Source: Porphyromonas sp. (lineage in GTDB: Bacteria > Bacteroidota > Bacteroidia > Bacteroidales > Porphyromonadaceae). Taken from it: a stretch of DNA of 19,392 bases. The stretch lies in contig JASBZJ010000007.1 of the NCBI GenBank assembly GCA_029983495.1, forward strand, positions 1-19,392, given 5' to 3'. Position 1 is the stretch's first letter. Every line of letters begins with the position of its first letter. Both the position numbers and the translations under genes were made by a program. Shown piece by piece: positions 1 through 7,770 of the stretch. Under the pieces are notes generated by a model. That model was not told the origin of the DNA, searched no databases, and worked only from the letters and a program-made list of their open reading frames with translations.

Positions 1-771
1 TAGGCGAACACCGGTTTCAACCTTATTTACATTTTGTCCACCCGCGCCACTACTGCGGAAGGTATCCCACGAAAGGTTTGCGGGATTGATTTCAATTTCG
101 ATACTATCGTCAACCAGTGGAACAACAAAAACCGATGCGAAACTTGTCATACGCTTACCCTGAGCATTATAAGGCGAAACCCTTACTAGGCGATGAACTC
201 CATTTTCGCTTTTTAAAAATCCATATACCATATCACCCTCAATTTGCAGGGTTGCTGTTTTTATTCCAGCTTCATCGCCATCCTGGTAGTTGGTTATAGT
301 AACCTTATAGTTGTGTTTTTCGGCCCAGCGGTTGTACATTCGGAATAGCATCGATGCCCAGTCCTGACTTTCTGTTCCACCGGCCCCACTATTAATCTTT
401 AGCACCGCGCCAAGCCTATCCTCTTCAGCACGCAACATATTCTTTAGTTCAACTTCCTCGAGGTAGTCAATGGCTTTATTGTATATGCTATCGAGCTCTT
501 CTTCATCAATAAGACCATCCTTCGCAAAGTCGAAGGCTAGTTTACATTCTTCTGCTAGCGATTGCATTTGGTCGTAGTATTTAATCCATTTTGCAATTTC
601 GCGTATAGTTCGCATTTGCTCTTCAGCGGCCTTCGAGTCGTCCCAAAAATGAGGATCCTGCGTTTTAAGTTCTTCTTCTTCAAGCTTAATACGTTGGTTG
701 TCGATGTCGAAGTAATCTTTTAATGCTTCTGTTCGTTCCAGTAGGTCGTTTAGTTGGTCAGCCGTAATCAT
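1..771 (-). CDS. prfB: Peptide chain release factor 2 (RF2), N-terminal 257 codons, cut by the window edge
   Basis: Class I release factor that reads UGA/UAA in the ribosomal A site and triggers peptide release. The frame is open from ATG at 771 to the window edge at position 1. An N-terminal helical region is followed by the codon-recognition domain, in which the RF2 SPF tripeptide position reads SPY (169-177, after HRLVRV), and then the catalytic GGQ (34-42) inside GAGGQNVN. About 110 C-terminal residues should lie outside the window, judging from the 365-residue E. coli protein. RF2 genes of many bacteria contain an in-frame UGA and a +1 frameshift near codon 25. Here the equivalent stretch (700-717) reads Asp-Tyr-Phe-Asp-Ile-Asp with no stop, so this gene is translated in one frame. 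A possible promoter lies at 874-907. Identity is certain; the SPY reading is direct from the codons. Confidence 0.96.
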   Translation of the reverse strand, partial: MITADQLNDLLERTEALKDYFDIDNQRIKLEEEELKTQDPHFWDDSKAAEEQMRTIREIAKWIKYYDQMQSLAEECKLAFDFAKDGLIDEEELDSIYNKAIDYLEEVELKNMLRAEEDRLGAVLKINSGAGGTESQDWASMLFRMYNRWAEKHNYKVTITNYQDGDEAGIKTATLQIEGDMVYGFLKSENGVHRLVRVSPYNAQGKRMTSFASVFVVPLVDDSIEIEINPANLSWDTFRSSGAGGQNVNKVETGVRL

Positions 772-873
772 TGTACCGAGGGTGCTGTTCTATGGTATTG
801 CAGTAATAAATCGTTCAAACTCCTTCGCAAAGGGAGTGGAAAATATCCCCCCCTATATAAAGGAAACACCCTA

Positions 874-907
874 CAAAGTTACTTATTATCCTTTAGAGAC
901 TCTACAA
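874..907 (-). promoter_or_regulatory. Probable Bacteroidota-type promoter for prfB
   Basis: On the minus strand TAACTTTG (874-881) matches the Bacteroidota -7 box TAnnTTTG. A TTG at 905-907 could serve as the -33 element, although the 23-nt spacing is longer than usual. It would give a 5' leader of about 100 nt before the prfB ATG. The assignment is by motif only. Confidence 0.45.
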
Positions 908-926
908 TAACAACAAACACTTTTGC

Positions 927-950
927 ATAACACTTCTTCGGTGGTGTTAT
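927..950. repeat. Short inverted repeat (7-bp stem)
   Basis: ATAACAC (927-933) pairs with GTGTTAT (944-950) around a 10-nt loop in the prfB upstream region. No T-tract follows on either strand, so it does not look like a terminator. It may be an operator or a chance hairpin. Confidence 0.35.
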
Positions 951-996
951 TAAAGCCATTCTAATTAGGCGAACGGACTTGTATGTTCTTCTTTTG

Positions 997-1169
997 AGAC
1001 TGTTGCATAAAGGCGAATCGCTGTGTTACTTTCGGGATTCGGCTTCGGTCACATACGGAGGTATGCTCCCTTCAGACCTCACCCTCAGCGCCTTGCGCTT
1101 CATCCTTTCTGCAAAGTCAGGACAATCTTGCGAGCAAGATTGTGAGACTGTTGACTTTTGCAACAGTCT
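997..1169. mobile_element. MITE-like insertion, about 173 bp, with terminal inverted repeats and a target duplication
   Basis: The ends are AGACTGTTGC (997-1006) and its exact reverse complement GCAACAGTCT (1160-1169). The flanks carry the same word, TTCTTTTG at 989-996 and 1169-1176, which is a 7-8 bp target-site duplication depending on where the end is drawn. Inside are a perfect 10-bp-stem palindrome at 1122-1143 (2-nt loop) and a second hairpin at the right end, GACTGTTG/CAACAGTC (1146-1153 with 1161-1168). It contains no credible transposase gene, so it is either a non-autonomous element mobilised in trans or the remnant of an IS. The insertion sits between prfB and the lipoprotein pair and disrupts no recognisable gene. 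The IS family cannot be named from this sequence alone. Confidence 0.75.
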
Positions 1170-1351
1170 TCTTTTGTTTTATACCTTGCTACGAAGTTTA
1201 CTTTGGTCGTTGCCGAAATGTATTCTTTTTTAAGAACCTTGTAATTGGGGTGTTGAGTAACAGTTTCTGTATGATAAGAGTGCGGATAGGCTCGATAGAG
1301 TTTTTCCGCACTCAGATGGTTGAAAAATAGTTCGCTCCTCAAATTGAGGTA

Positions 1352-1915
1352 TTATTCCTTCCCTTTCATATCAAGTTTTACACGTAGTTGTAGCCAGTTA
1401 GAGCTAGTACCAGAACCCGTGTGTATCTCGTAGTCGAAATAGGAAAAGCCTTGGTGGTGAATAAGTTTTGTTATTGAAATGCGGTATTCTTTTCGTGAAT
1501 ACTCAACCAAGCATTTAGCACGCCCTAATTCTCGGAGATTGGTTGATTTTACGAAAATTAAGTCACCTATAAAGCTCCCTTTTTTACCATAGAGATCTAT
1601 AAAGTCACTTGCTCTTTGCTCGGTTCTTTTTAATGGGTCTGATTCTGGAGCTAAAGGTAGGGGAATAGTGTCGTGAATAGGAAACCCAATCTTGAAATGC
1701 CCTATAGTTCCGTTGTCTATTTCCACGCCACTGTATTTTCCGGTTTCAGCAGATTGAAAAATGATTTTTATGTCTTTCCAGTTGTTCTGAGTTGGCTCCG
1801 TAAAATCAATTTTTATAAAAATCGAGGTCGGAGGGATTGAATGTAAGTTGTTTTCGCAACTTGATAATGTTAGAAGAAGTGGTAAAACAAAGAGTAGTGA
1901 AGTAATCTTTTTCAT
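1352..1915 (-). CDS. Small predicted lipoprotein of unknown function
   Basis: A 187-residue protein with a clear lipoprotein signal: Lys-Lys, a hydrophobic stretch at about 4-16, then a lipobox with Cys at position 20 (LSSC). It should be acylated and held in the inner or outer membrane. The rest is polar and probably beta-rich, and I recognise no domain. Its ATG overlaps the stop codon of the upstream gene (1912-2148) as ATGA, so the two are translationally coupled in a two-gene operon. A small inverted repeat (CCTCA/TGAGG, 1337-1349) lies just past the stop, but its T-run comes several bases later, so it is a weak terminator at best. The function is not known, and both neighbours are unrelated to it. 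Confidence 0.75.
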   Translation of the reverse strand: MKKITSLLFVLPLLLTLSSCENNLHSIPPTSIFIKIDFTEPTQNNWKDIKIIFQSAETGKYSGVEIDNGTIGHFKIGFPIHDTIPLPLAPESDPLKRTEQRASDFIDLYGKKGSFIGDLIFVKSTNLRELGRAKCLVEYSRKEYRISITKLIHHQGFSYFDYEIHTGSGTSSNWLQLRVKLDMKGKE

Positions 1916-2148
1916 AGCTTTATTGTGTTTAGTGCTTCCTTAATGGCTGGGGTAGCTATTCCATTACGAAGGTTTGAGGGGAAAAGCAACTGATAAAGGT
2001 TAATAGTCTCAGTTTCTACTATTGCCATGTTATTACCTTTAGATACTTGTAGGTTTGGCGTTGGCTCATTTTTACCTTGGCACGAAACCAGTCCTGCCAA
2101 AATAGTCAGGGAAAAAGCTCGTTTGAGCATTAGATTAGTTCTCATCAT
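1912..2148 (-). CDS. Short predicted lipoprotein (78 residues), unknown function
   Basis: Hydrophobic signal segment at about residues 11-21 ending in a lipobox with Cys23 (LVSC), leaving a mature part of only about 55 residues. The start could be the first Met (2148) or the next one. It overlaps the following gene by 4 bp and follows a TAnnTTTG promoter box about 27 bases upstream, which supports real expression. The mature part is too short for a usual binding domain; it may be a small surface or assembly factor, or a truncated relic. The family is not recognised. Confidence 0.6.
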   Translation of the reverse strand: MMRTNLMLKRAFSLTILAGLVSCQGKNEPTPNLQVSKGNNMAIVETETINLYQLLFPSNLRNGIATPAIKEALNTIKL

Positions 2149-2174
2149 TATAAAATTTCTTTTATTCCGTATTG

Positions 2175-2182
2175 CAAAGGTA
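2175..2182 (-). promoter_or_regulatory. Promoter -7 box for the lipoprotein pair
   Basis: TACCTTTG on the minus strand matches TAnnTTTG exactly and lies 26 bases before the ATG at 2148. No good -33 TTTG is visible upstream. Confidence 0.5.
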
Positions 2183-2586
2183 TATAAAATTATGTTGTAG
2201 CCATATACTTACTTGTTGGTATTTGGAGGATTTTCTAAGCCCCTTATCATACGCTACTGTTCTGGATTTTTGCTAATGCATTGAGGTCGTATCAATTATT
2301 GGTTGGATAGTAGGCAATCGTTATCAAGATAACAGATTGCAATGATGAGGCAACTTCTTCCTTTTATTTTAATCTAAAAAGAAGAACAGTTCGTATAGAA
2401 CAGAATAAAACAGGAACATAAATGAAATTGATCGGACACTAAGGTTTGCGCTTAGTATCATACTTTCAAATTCATTCATTGAGGAAATATCGATTTATGT
2501 TCTTACAATTACTCGGTTGTGTAAAAATGATTGTTGTTGCCATGTGTAGTTGTTCTACTCGGTATAAATAATCCAATATTTGCAGT
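2183..2586. other. Non-coding stretch between the lipoprotein pair and the exporter operon
   Basis: About 400 bp, AT-rich. I searched both strands for a short peptide with a double-glycine leader that could be cargo for the neighbouring C39 exporter and found none. The only notable reading frame is a 36-codon minus-strand ORF at 2369-2479 with a hydrophobic tail and no promoter or RBS support. No terminator hairpin follows the short hlyD-like gene. Confidence 0.5.
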
Positions 2587-3072
2587 TTACTCTTGTTTCT
2601 GGAAGAGGTGGTTAAGTACCCTGCCCGAATGAATAGTTAATATAAAATCGGTATTTTGATTAATAATTGGGGTGAGATCGGATAATACAAAGGAACAAAG
2701 GGCTTGTTGCCTATCGAGAGTGTCGCGAATAGGTGAAAGTGTATTTAAAGTGCCAACAATTGTTCGATTTTCCGTTTGCAGTGTAATAGTTTGTGGTTCT
2801 GTAATAGTGGGGCGTTTACTATCGAACTTTAGCAGAAGCAAAGTTTTTACACTATCGGTTTGTGTTGAAACTTCGTAAGGTTTTATTGTTGCCACCCCCG
2901 AATACACCTGTTTGTAGGGGAGAAGGTAGGCTACGGTAAGCAAAAGTACCAGCACTAGTGTTATGGCTGTAGTTCCATAACGAATGAGTGGAGATGGTAT
3001 TTGACCTACTATACTACGAACTTTTTCGCTTCGAAGTTCGTAGCTCCTGTTAGTGTTTTTTTCGGTGGCCAT
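2587..3072 (-). CDS. Minimal HlyD-like membrane fusion protein, partner of the C39-ABC exporter
   Basis: A 161-residue protein that starts 2 bp after the stop of the ABC exporter gene, so it is almost certainly co-transcribed. The N-terminus carries the ELRSEKVR..IVG..PSPLIRYG pattern seen, as I remember the family, at the start of Bacteroidota HlyD-family bacteriocin secretion proteins. One transmembrane helix follows at about residues 34-52, then about 105 periplasmic residues resembling the beta-barrel and C-terminal part of that family. Usual members run to about 400 residues with a lipoyl domain and a long coiled-coil hairpin that meets the outer-membrane channel; both are absent here. 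It is therefore either a natural mini-adaptor or an internally deleted gene. I see no frameshift or leftover coding sequence downstream. Confidence 0.7.
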   Translation of the reverse strand: MATEKNTNRSYELRSEKVRSIVGQIPSPLIRYGTTAITLVLVLLLTVAYLLPYKQVYSGVATIKPYEVSTQTDSVKTLLLLKFDSKRPTITEPQTITLQTENRTIVGTLNTLSPIRDTLDRQQALCSFVLSDLTPIINQNTDFILTIHSGRVLNHLFQKQE

Positions 3073-3074
3073 TG

Positions 3075-5294
3075 TTAATTACCCAGTTCAAGTTGATTTT
3101 TTACTAAGTTAAAGTATTTGCCTCGTTTCGCAGTTAGTTGTTCGTGTGTGCCAATTTCGGCAATTTGACCATCGTCTAATACAACAATTTGGTCGGCATT
3201 GCGAACTGTAGAAAGGCGGTGTGCAACAACTATTACAGTTTTGCCTTTATAAAAAGAGGCAAGGTTTTCGGTAATTGCTCGTTCGTTGTTTGCATCGAGG
3301 GCATTGGTAGCTTCGTCGAGGAAAACAAAGGTGGGGTTTTTGTATACAACACGTGCAATAAGTATGCGTTGTCGTTGCCCTTGGCTGATGCCTTGCCCAT
3401 CCTGCCCTATTAGCGTATTGTAAGCAAGAGGGAGGCGTTCGATATAATCGGCAATATTTGCCACTTTAGCTGCATGGCGTATACGTTCGAGGTCGGGTTC
3501 ATCGTCGGTAATAGCAATGTTCCGAGCAATTGTGTCAGAAAAAAGGTAGCCTTCCTGCATAACAGCACCGCATTCGCTACGCCACCAGCTTAGATTATAT
3601 TCGCTTAAAGGTGTTTGCCCTACACATATGGTTCCGTTTAAAGGTTCGTAATAGCCCAAAAGTAACTTAATGAGTGTGGTTTTACCACTACCGCTTGCCC
3701 CAACTATGGCTGTAACTTTGCCATTAGGGATGCAGAGGTTTATATTTTGGAGGGTGTTTTTTTCGGCGTAAATATTGTATTTAAACGAGAGCGATTGCAT
3801 GGAGAGCGAGCGACCCTGCGGTGAATTTGGCGAGAAGCCAATAGCCGTTCGAGTTTCGTTTTCTTCGTTTGTTTCGGTGTGTATTTCGTTCATACGATCT
3901 AGGCTAATACTTACATCCTGCCACGAGTATATAAATTGAATAAGTTGCTCAACGGGGCTATTAAGTTGCCCGATAATATACTGTACAGCAAGCATCATAC
4001 CCAGCGTCATATGCCCTTGTATTACAGCTGTGGCAGCTAAAACCGTTATGAGTATATTTTTTACTTCGTTTATAGTTATGCTACCCGCTTGCTGTATTTG
4101 TTGAAGGTTTAGAGCTTGTAGATTTACTTTAAAAAGGTCGGCTTGAACATCTTCCCATTCCCAACGTTTACGTTGTTCACACCCTTGTAGCTTAATTTCC
4201 TGCATGCCATTAATTAACTGGTACGTAACGTTGCGGTTTCGACCCGCTTGTTCGAAGTATTTATAGTCGAGTTGTTTTCGTTTTTTCAAAAAAAGGATTA
4301 TCCATACGGCGTAAAGAGCTGTACCTAATAGAAATACCGCAAAAATGGGAAGGTTGTATATAGCAAGAACGATTCCGAAAATTATGAACGTGAAGAACGA
4401 GAAGAAGAGGTTTAAACTGCTTGAAGTAAGGAATTGTTCCACCCTTCGATGATCTTCGATTCGTTGGAGTAGGTCACCCATGAGTTTCGTATCGAAAAAC
4501 TTCATGGGCAACTTCATGAGCTTTATAAAGAAATCGGAAATTAGGGAAATGTTGATACGAGTTGATATGTGGAGCAATATTTTTGAACGGATAAAATCGA
4601 CGGCTGTACGACTGAAGAGTAACATCATTTCCGCCAAAAGTATTAGCCATACAAAACCAATATCTTTGCCCCCAATACCTGTATCAACAATTGCTTGGGT
4701 AAGAAAAGGAAATATAAGTTGCAGTAACGACCCTACAAGTAACCCAAGAATGAGTTGAAAAAATAAGCGACGGTATTTTTTTAGATATCCCCAGAGGAAT
4801 TTAAGTCGTTTGGGTTTTTGCAACTTCTGTTTTGATAGTTGCTTAGCTTGTTGTGCAAAAGCTTCGCTGGGTTCGAATAGTAGCACAATGCCTTTTTCCT
4901 CACCATCGGTTTTTGTACTAATCCAATGTTCGCAAAAATCCTCCTTATTATAGCTAATTAAGCCTTTTCCTGGGTCGGCTACATATAGGGTATAACTTTT
5001 ATTACGGTGCTTTTTTACCTTATATAATACTACAAAGTGGTTTTGATTCCAATGTAAAATAAGTGGTAATGGAGCTTCGGTTACAAGGGTTTTGTATGTA
5101 AGCCTTCCCCCTACAGTTTTAAATCCTAAAATTTCAGCGGCTTTACTTATGCCTAATAACGAAACCCCGTCCTTCCCTAACGAGCAGTCGTTACGAACTT
5201 TGTTTCGGTTTACTGTTAGCCCATAGTGTTTAGCTATCATTGCTAAGCAGGTAGGACCACAATCCATGGCATCGCGTTGTTGGATAAATTGCAT
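3075..5294 (-). CDS. Peptidase-containing ABC transporter (C39 bacteriocin/peptide exporter)
   Basis: A 739-residue half-transporter of the PCAT type, which cleaves double-glycine leaders and exports the mature peptide through the inner membrane. Residues 1-140 form a C39 peptidase with Gln6, catalytic Cys12 (MDCGPTC), His86 and Asp107 (VADPG) all in place. Residues about 165-455 form the membrane domain with about six helices. The C-terminal nucleotide-binding domain has Walker A GASGSGKTT (532-540), Gln580, signature ISQGQ (636-640), Walker B FVFLDE (656-661) and His692. Length and residues are those of an active enzyme. The gene has its own promoter (5383-5416) and is followed after 2 bp by the short HlyD-like gene. 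No precursor peptide, modification enzyme or TolC gene is nearby, so its cargo must be encoded elsewhere. Confidence 0.93.
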   Translation of the reverse strand: MQFIQQRDAMDCGPTCLAMIAKHYGLTVNRNKVRNDCSLGKDGVSLLGISKAAEILGFKTVGGRLTYKTLVTEAPLPLILHWNQNHFVVLYKVKKHRNKSYTLYVADPGKGLISYNKEDFCEHWISTKTDGEEKGIVLLFEPSEAFAQQAKQLSKQKLQKPKRLKFLWGYLKKYRRLFFQLILGLLVGSLLQLIFPFLTQAIVDTGIGGKDIGFVWLILLAEMMLLFSRTAVDFIRSKILLHISTRINISLISDFFIKLMKLPMKFFDTKLMGDLLQRIEDHRRVEQFLTSSSLNLFFSFFTFIIFGIVLAIYNLPIFAVFLLGTALYAVWIILFLKKRKQLDYKYFEQAGRNRNVTYQLINGMQEIKLQGCEQRKRWEWEDVQADLFKVNLQALNLQQIQQAGSITINEVKNILITVLAATAVIQGHMTLGMMLAVQYIIGQLNSPVEQLIQFIYSWQDVSISLDRMNEIHTETNEENETRTAIGFSPNSPQGRSLSMQSLSFKYNIYAEKNTLQNINLCIPNGKVTAIVGASGSGKTTLIKLLLGYYEPLNGTICVGQTPLSEYNLSWWRSECGAVMQEGYLFSDTIARNIAITDDEPDLERIRHAAKVANIADYIERLPLAYNTLIGQDGQGISQGQRQRILIARVVYKNPTFVFLDEATNALDANNERAITENLASFYKGKTVIVVAHRLSTVRNADQIVVLDDGQIAEIGTHEQLTAKRGKYFNLVKNQLELGN

Positions 5295-5382
5295 GCCTTT
5301 TCCGTCTAATTATGGCTATTACTATTACTTCTCGAAAACGTTTCTAAAAATGGACGCATAAACAGCGTAATACCATTCATGG

Positions 5383-5416
5383 CAAATATACGAAACATGG
5401 GTTTAATTTGAGGCAA
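5383..5416 (-). promoter_or_regulatory. Probable promoter of the C39-ABC exporter operon
   Basis: TATATTTG (5383-5390, minus strand) matches the Bacteroidota -7 box, with TTG at 5414-5416 as a possible -33 element at a long spacing of 23 nt. The leader to the ATG at 5294 would be roughly 80 nt. Confidence 0.45.
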
Positions 5417-5550
5417 TTAAACGAGAATACACGGTTCCTATACTTATAAATAAAGTACCACCCGAGCACAAATTCGGTAGTAAATTACTTTTTTACATGT
5501 AAGCCTTGCAAATCTAGTTTTAATGTTATTATATTGATTTGCTTACTAGT

Positions 5551-5591
5551 ATAAATAAAAAAGGGAGGAAACAAGAAATGTTCACTCCCTT
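5551..5591 (-). terminator. Intrinsic terminator at the end of the envelope operon
   Basis: On the minus strand AAGGGAG (5585-5591) pairs with CTCCCTT (5561-5567) across a 17-nt loop that can partly pair itself. The run TTTTTTATTTAT follows immediately (down to 5551). It lies just after the fabK-like stop codon (5620) and before the exporter promoter, so it separates the two transcripts. Confidence 0.8.
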
Positions 5592-5619
5592 GTATTATGT
5601 GGAGTATAAAGCCTATAGC

Positions 5620-6585
5620 TTATTTAGCTGCGCATTTTGTAAGGTTTGCAATTCGTTCGCAAGCCTTCGAGTAGTCTTCTTCTAGGGCTTGTATAATTTC
5701 TGCTACAGGTTTAACTGTATTAACGATGCTGCAAATCTGACCGATTTCGAGTTCACCTTCGCTGAGGTTCCCTTCAAAAATACCCATTTTAGCACGACCC
5801 TTACCCAGTAGTTCGGTAAGTTCTTCCTTGGTGCCTCCTTGTAATTCGCATTCGAGAGCACGTTTTGCAAAGTCGTTAGCAATAAGCCTTGTGGGTACAA
5901 GTGGTTTAAGAATAATGGTGGTTTGACCTTCGGTAGCTTCGGTACAAACCTTTTTAAAGTTATCGTGTGCACTGCTTTCCTGGCTGAGAGCAAAAAGAGT
6001 TCCTATTTGCACCCCTTCGGCTCCCAATGCAAGTGCGGCAAGGATCGAACGCCCAGTTCCAAATCCTCCCGCAGCCACAACGGGGCATTTAACCTCTTGG
6101 GTAACGCCTTGTATAAGGGCTAGGGTACTTGTTTCATCGCGTCCATTGTGACCACCAGCTTCGTATCCTTCGGCAATTACGGCATCAACGCCTGCAACTT
6201 CGGCTTTCTTTGCAAACTTCGTACTACTTACTACATGCAATACTTTGCACCCGGCTTCTTTTAGTTTGCTCGTCCATAACGAGGGGTTACCAGCACTCGT
6301 AACTATAATGGGTACCTGCTCGTCGAGTGCAATATTAATTACCTCGTCTACCTGAGGGTAAAGGAGCGAAATATTTACCCCGAACGGTTTATTTGTAGCC
6401 TGCTTACATTTTTGTATGTGCTGGCGGAAAACTTCGGGATGCATAGAACCGCATCCAATAAGTCCTAGACCTCCGGCATTACTTACGGCAGCTGCTAATT
6501 TATAACCGCTACACCAAATCATACCCCCCGAAATAATGGGCTTTTCGATGCCAAGTAATTGGGTAAGTCGTGTTTGTGAAAACAT
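5620..6585 (-). CDS. fabK: Enoyl-[acyl-carrier-protein] reductase II (FabK), FMN-dependent; nitronate monooxygenase superfamily
   Basis: A 321-residue TIM-barrel flavoprotein. FabK carries out the last reduction of each round of fatty-acid elongation, using NAD(P)H and FMN. Visible features are the N-terminal PI(I)SGGM segment, AGGLGLIGCG (37-46), FGVNI (68-72), the AEGYEAGGHNG loop (138-148) with the expected catalytic His146, and the phosphate-binding VVAAGGFGTG and ALGAEGVQIGT segments. Length and motif order follow pneumococcal FabK closely. The 2-nitropropane dioxygenase/nitronate monooxygenase relatives share this fold, so the substrate is not proven by sequence. FabK is known as an enoyl reductase in Porphyromonas, which favours that reading. 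It starts 23 bp after the second ompH and is followed by a strong terminator, so it is the last gene of the operon. Confidence 0.82.
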   Translation of the reverse strand: MFSQTRLTQLLGIEKPIISGGMIWCSGYKLAAAVSNAGGLGLIGCGSMHPEVFRQHIQKCKQATNKPFGVNISLLYPQVDEVINIALDEQVPIIVTSAGNPSLWTSKLKEAGCKVLHVVSSTKFAKKAEVAGVDAVIAEGYEAGGHNGRDETSTLALIQGVTQEVKCPVVAAGGFGTGRSILAALALGAEGVQIGTLFALSQESSAHDNFKKVCTEATEGQTTIILKPLVPTRLIANDFAKRALECELQGGTKEELTELLGKGRAKMGIFEGNLSEGELEIGQICSIVNTVKPVAEIIQALEEDYSKACERIANLTKCAAK

Positions 6586-6608
6586 ACTATTACAGGGATA
6601 CCCCTTAA

Positions 6609-7103
6609 TTATAGGCCGAGTTGTTTTTTTACCTTATCGGTAATGTCGATGGCATCCTTGCCTTTATAAAGAGCACCCATGGCAGGCATAACGTAAGTTA
6701 TACCTTCGCGGTCGCCAACAACTTTTATAGCATCGAAAACTTTTTGTTGGATGGGCGTAAATAGTGCAGTTTGCTGTTTTTGGAAATCTTCCTGCATAAC
6801 ATTAGCACTTGATTGGATACGGTTTTGAAGGTCAATAAGCTCCTGCTGGCGACTTTTGCGAATTGTTTCGTCGAGCTTTTCTTGTTCAGCAACAAATGCT
6901 TCGGTTTTCTTGGCATACTGTTCCTGCATTTTCTGTAGCTCTTCGCTGTAGCGTTTGTCGAGGTCCTTAAGCTGTGTTTGTGCAGCTTTAGCTTCGGGCA
7001 TTGCCGCCATTATTTCGTCGGCATTAACAAGTGCGATCTTTTGTTGAGCGAGCATGCAAATAGGGAAGAGCAGCATCGCTACAAATAGAAGGGTCTTTTT
7101 CAT
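6609..7103 (-). CDS. OmpH/Skp-family periplasmic chaperone, second copy
   Basis: A 164-residue protein with a Sec signal peptide (about 1-20, ending LAQQ). A short beta segment (KIALVNADEIM) leads into a long Gln/Lys/Glu-rich helical region (about 40-125) that forms the coiled-coil tentacle of Skp-type trimers, and a closing segment (ITYVMPAMGALYKG) completes the base. Skp holds unfolded outer-membrane proteins in the periplasm and passes them to BamA. It lies 41 bp after the first ompH copy and 23 bp before fabK. The two copies differ clearly in length and sequence, so this is an old duplication rather than a recent one. Such tandem pairs next to bamA are usual in the phylum. Confidence 0.9.
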   Translation of the reverse strand: MKKTLLFVAMLLFPICMLAQQKIALVNADEIMAAMPEAKAAQTQLKDLDKRYSEELQKMQEQYAKKTEAFVAEQEKLDETIRKSRQQELIDLQNRIQSSANVMQEDFQKQQTALFTPIQQKVFDAIKVVGDREGITYVMPAMGALYKGKDAIDITDKVKKQLGL

Positions 7104-7144
7104 GTTTGTATAAAGTTCTATTATTAGTTTCGTGAAAAGGAGAT

Positions 7145-7702
7145 TTATTTATTCCCCGAAAACCCAAGTTTGCGGAGTACAGCATCGCTAATATCTATAC
7201 CAGGGTTAGCGTAAATTACCCCATTGGTACCCCTATCAAGTACTAGTTGGAAGCTATTTTGTTGAGCAAGTTCCTTAATAGCATTCCAAATTTCGTTCTG
7301 AATAGGTTTCATTAGTTCAGCACGTTTTTTGAATAGTTCCCCTTCGGGGCCGAAGTACTTACTTTGAAAGTCGGCAGCTTGCTGTTCTTTTTTTACAATT
7401 GCCTCCTCGCGACTTTTCTTTTGCTCGGGGGTAAGGAAAACCAAATCGGTTTGGTACTTTTTGTATAGTGCTTCGGCTTCGTTGCGTAACTTGGTAACTT
7501 CCTCGTTCCATTTTTTCGAAACGGCTTCGAGTTGGTCGTTCATCATTTCGTAGTCGGGTATATTCTTAAGTATGTACTCCATATCTACGAGTGCGTACTT
7601 TTGTGCTTTGGCTTGGTTTGTGCTAAACAGCCATGTACAAAGCCCAACAATTGTTAGGAGTGATAGTTTGCGAAAGGTTTTCATAGTGTTCATTGTTTCC
7701 AT
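7145..7702 (-). CDS. OmpH/Skp-family periplasmic chaperone, first copy
   Basis: A 185-residue protein with a signal peptide ending near QAKA|QK, a beta strand (KYALVDMEYILKNIP) and a long charged helix (about 55-130). The closing strands read FQLVLDRGTNGVIYANPGIDISDAVL, close to the usual Skp core (an 'LVLDR...V.Y..P..D.T..V' pattern). Three in-frame Met codons (7702, 7693, 7684) are possible starts; the one at 7684 (MKTFRK) gives the most typical signal peptide. It follows bamA by 68 bp and should deliver nascent outer-membrane proteins to it. Confidence 0.9.
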   Translation of the reverse strand: METMNTMKTFRKLSLLTIVGLCTWLFSTNQAKAQKYALVDMEYILKNIPDYEMMNDQLEAVSKKWNEEVTKLRNEAEALYKKYQTDLVFLTPEQKKSREEAIVKKEQQAADFQSKYFGPEGELFKKRAELMKPIQNEIWNAIKELAQQNSFQLVLDRGTNGVIYANPGIDISDAVLRKLGFSGNK

Positions 7703-7770
7703 TAATCTTATTGTTTTTGAAAAATGTGGTTGATCTATCGGTTTTATCGAAGTTAGAAGAAGACCGAGGG

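Noticed and set aside
979..1342. Reading frames of 62-84 codons on both strands across the MITE and its right flank
   Set aside because: They run through terminal repeats and hairpins of the element and resemble no protein I know; no promoter or ribosome site supports them.
2369..2479. 36-codon minus-strand frame with a hydrophobic end, considered as exporter cargo
   Set aside because: No double-glycine leader, no promoter or ribosome site.
5306..5398. 30-codon minus-strand frame before the C39-ABC gene, considered as leader peptide or cargo
   Set aside because: The exporter's -7 box (5383-5390) lies inside it, so it would not be transcribed from its start, and no GG motif is present.
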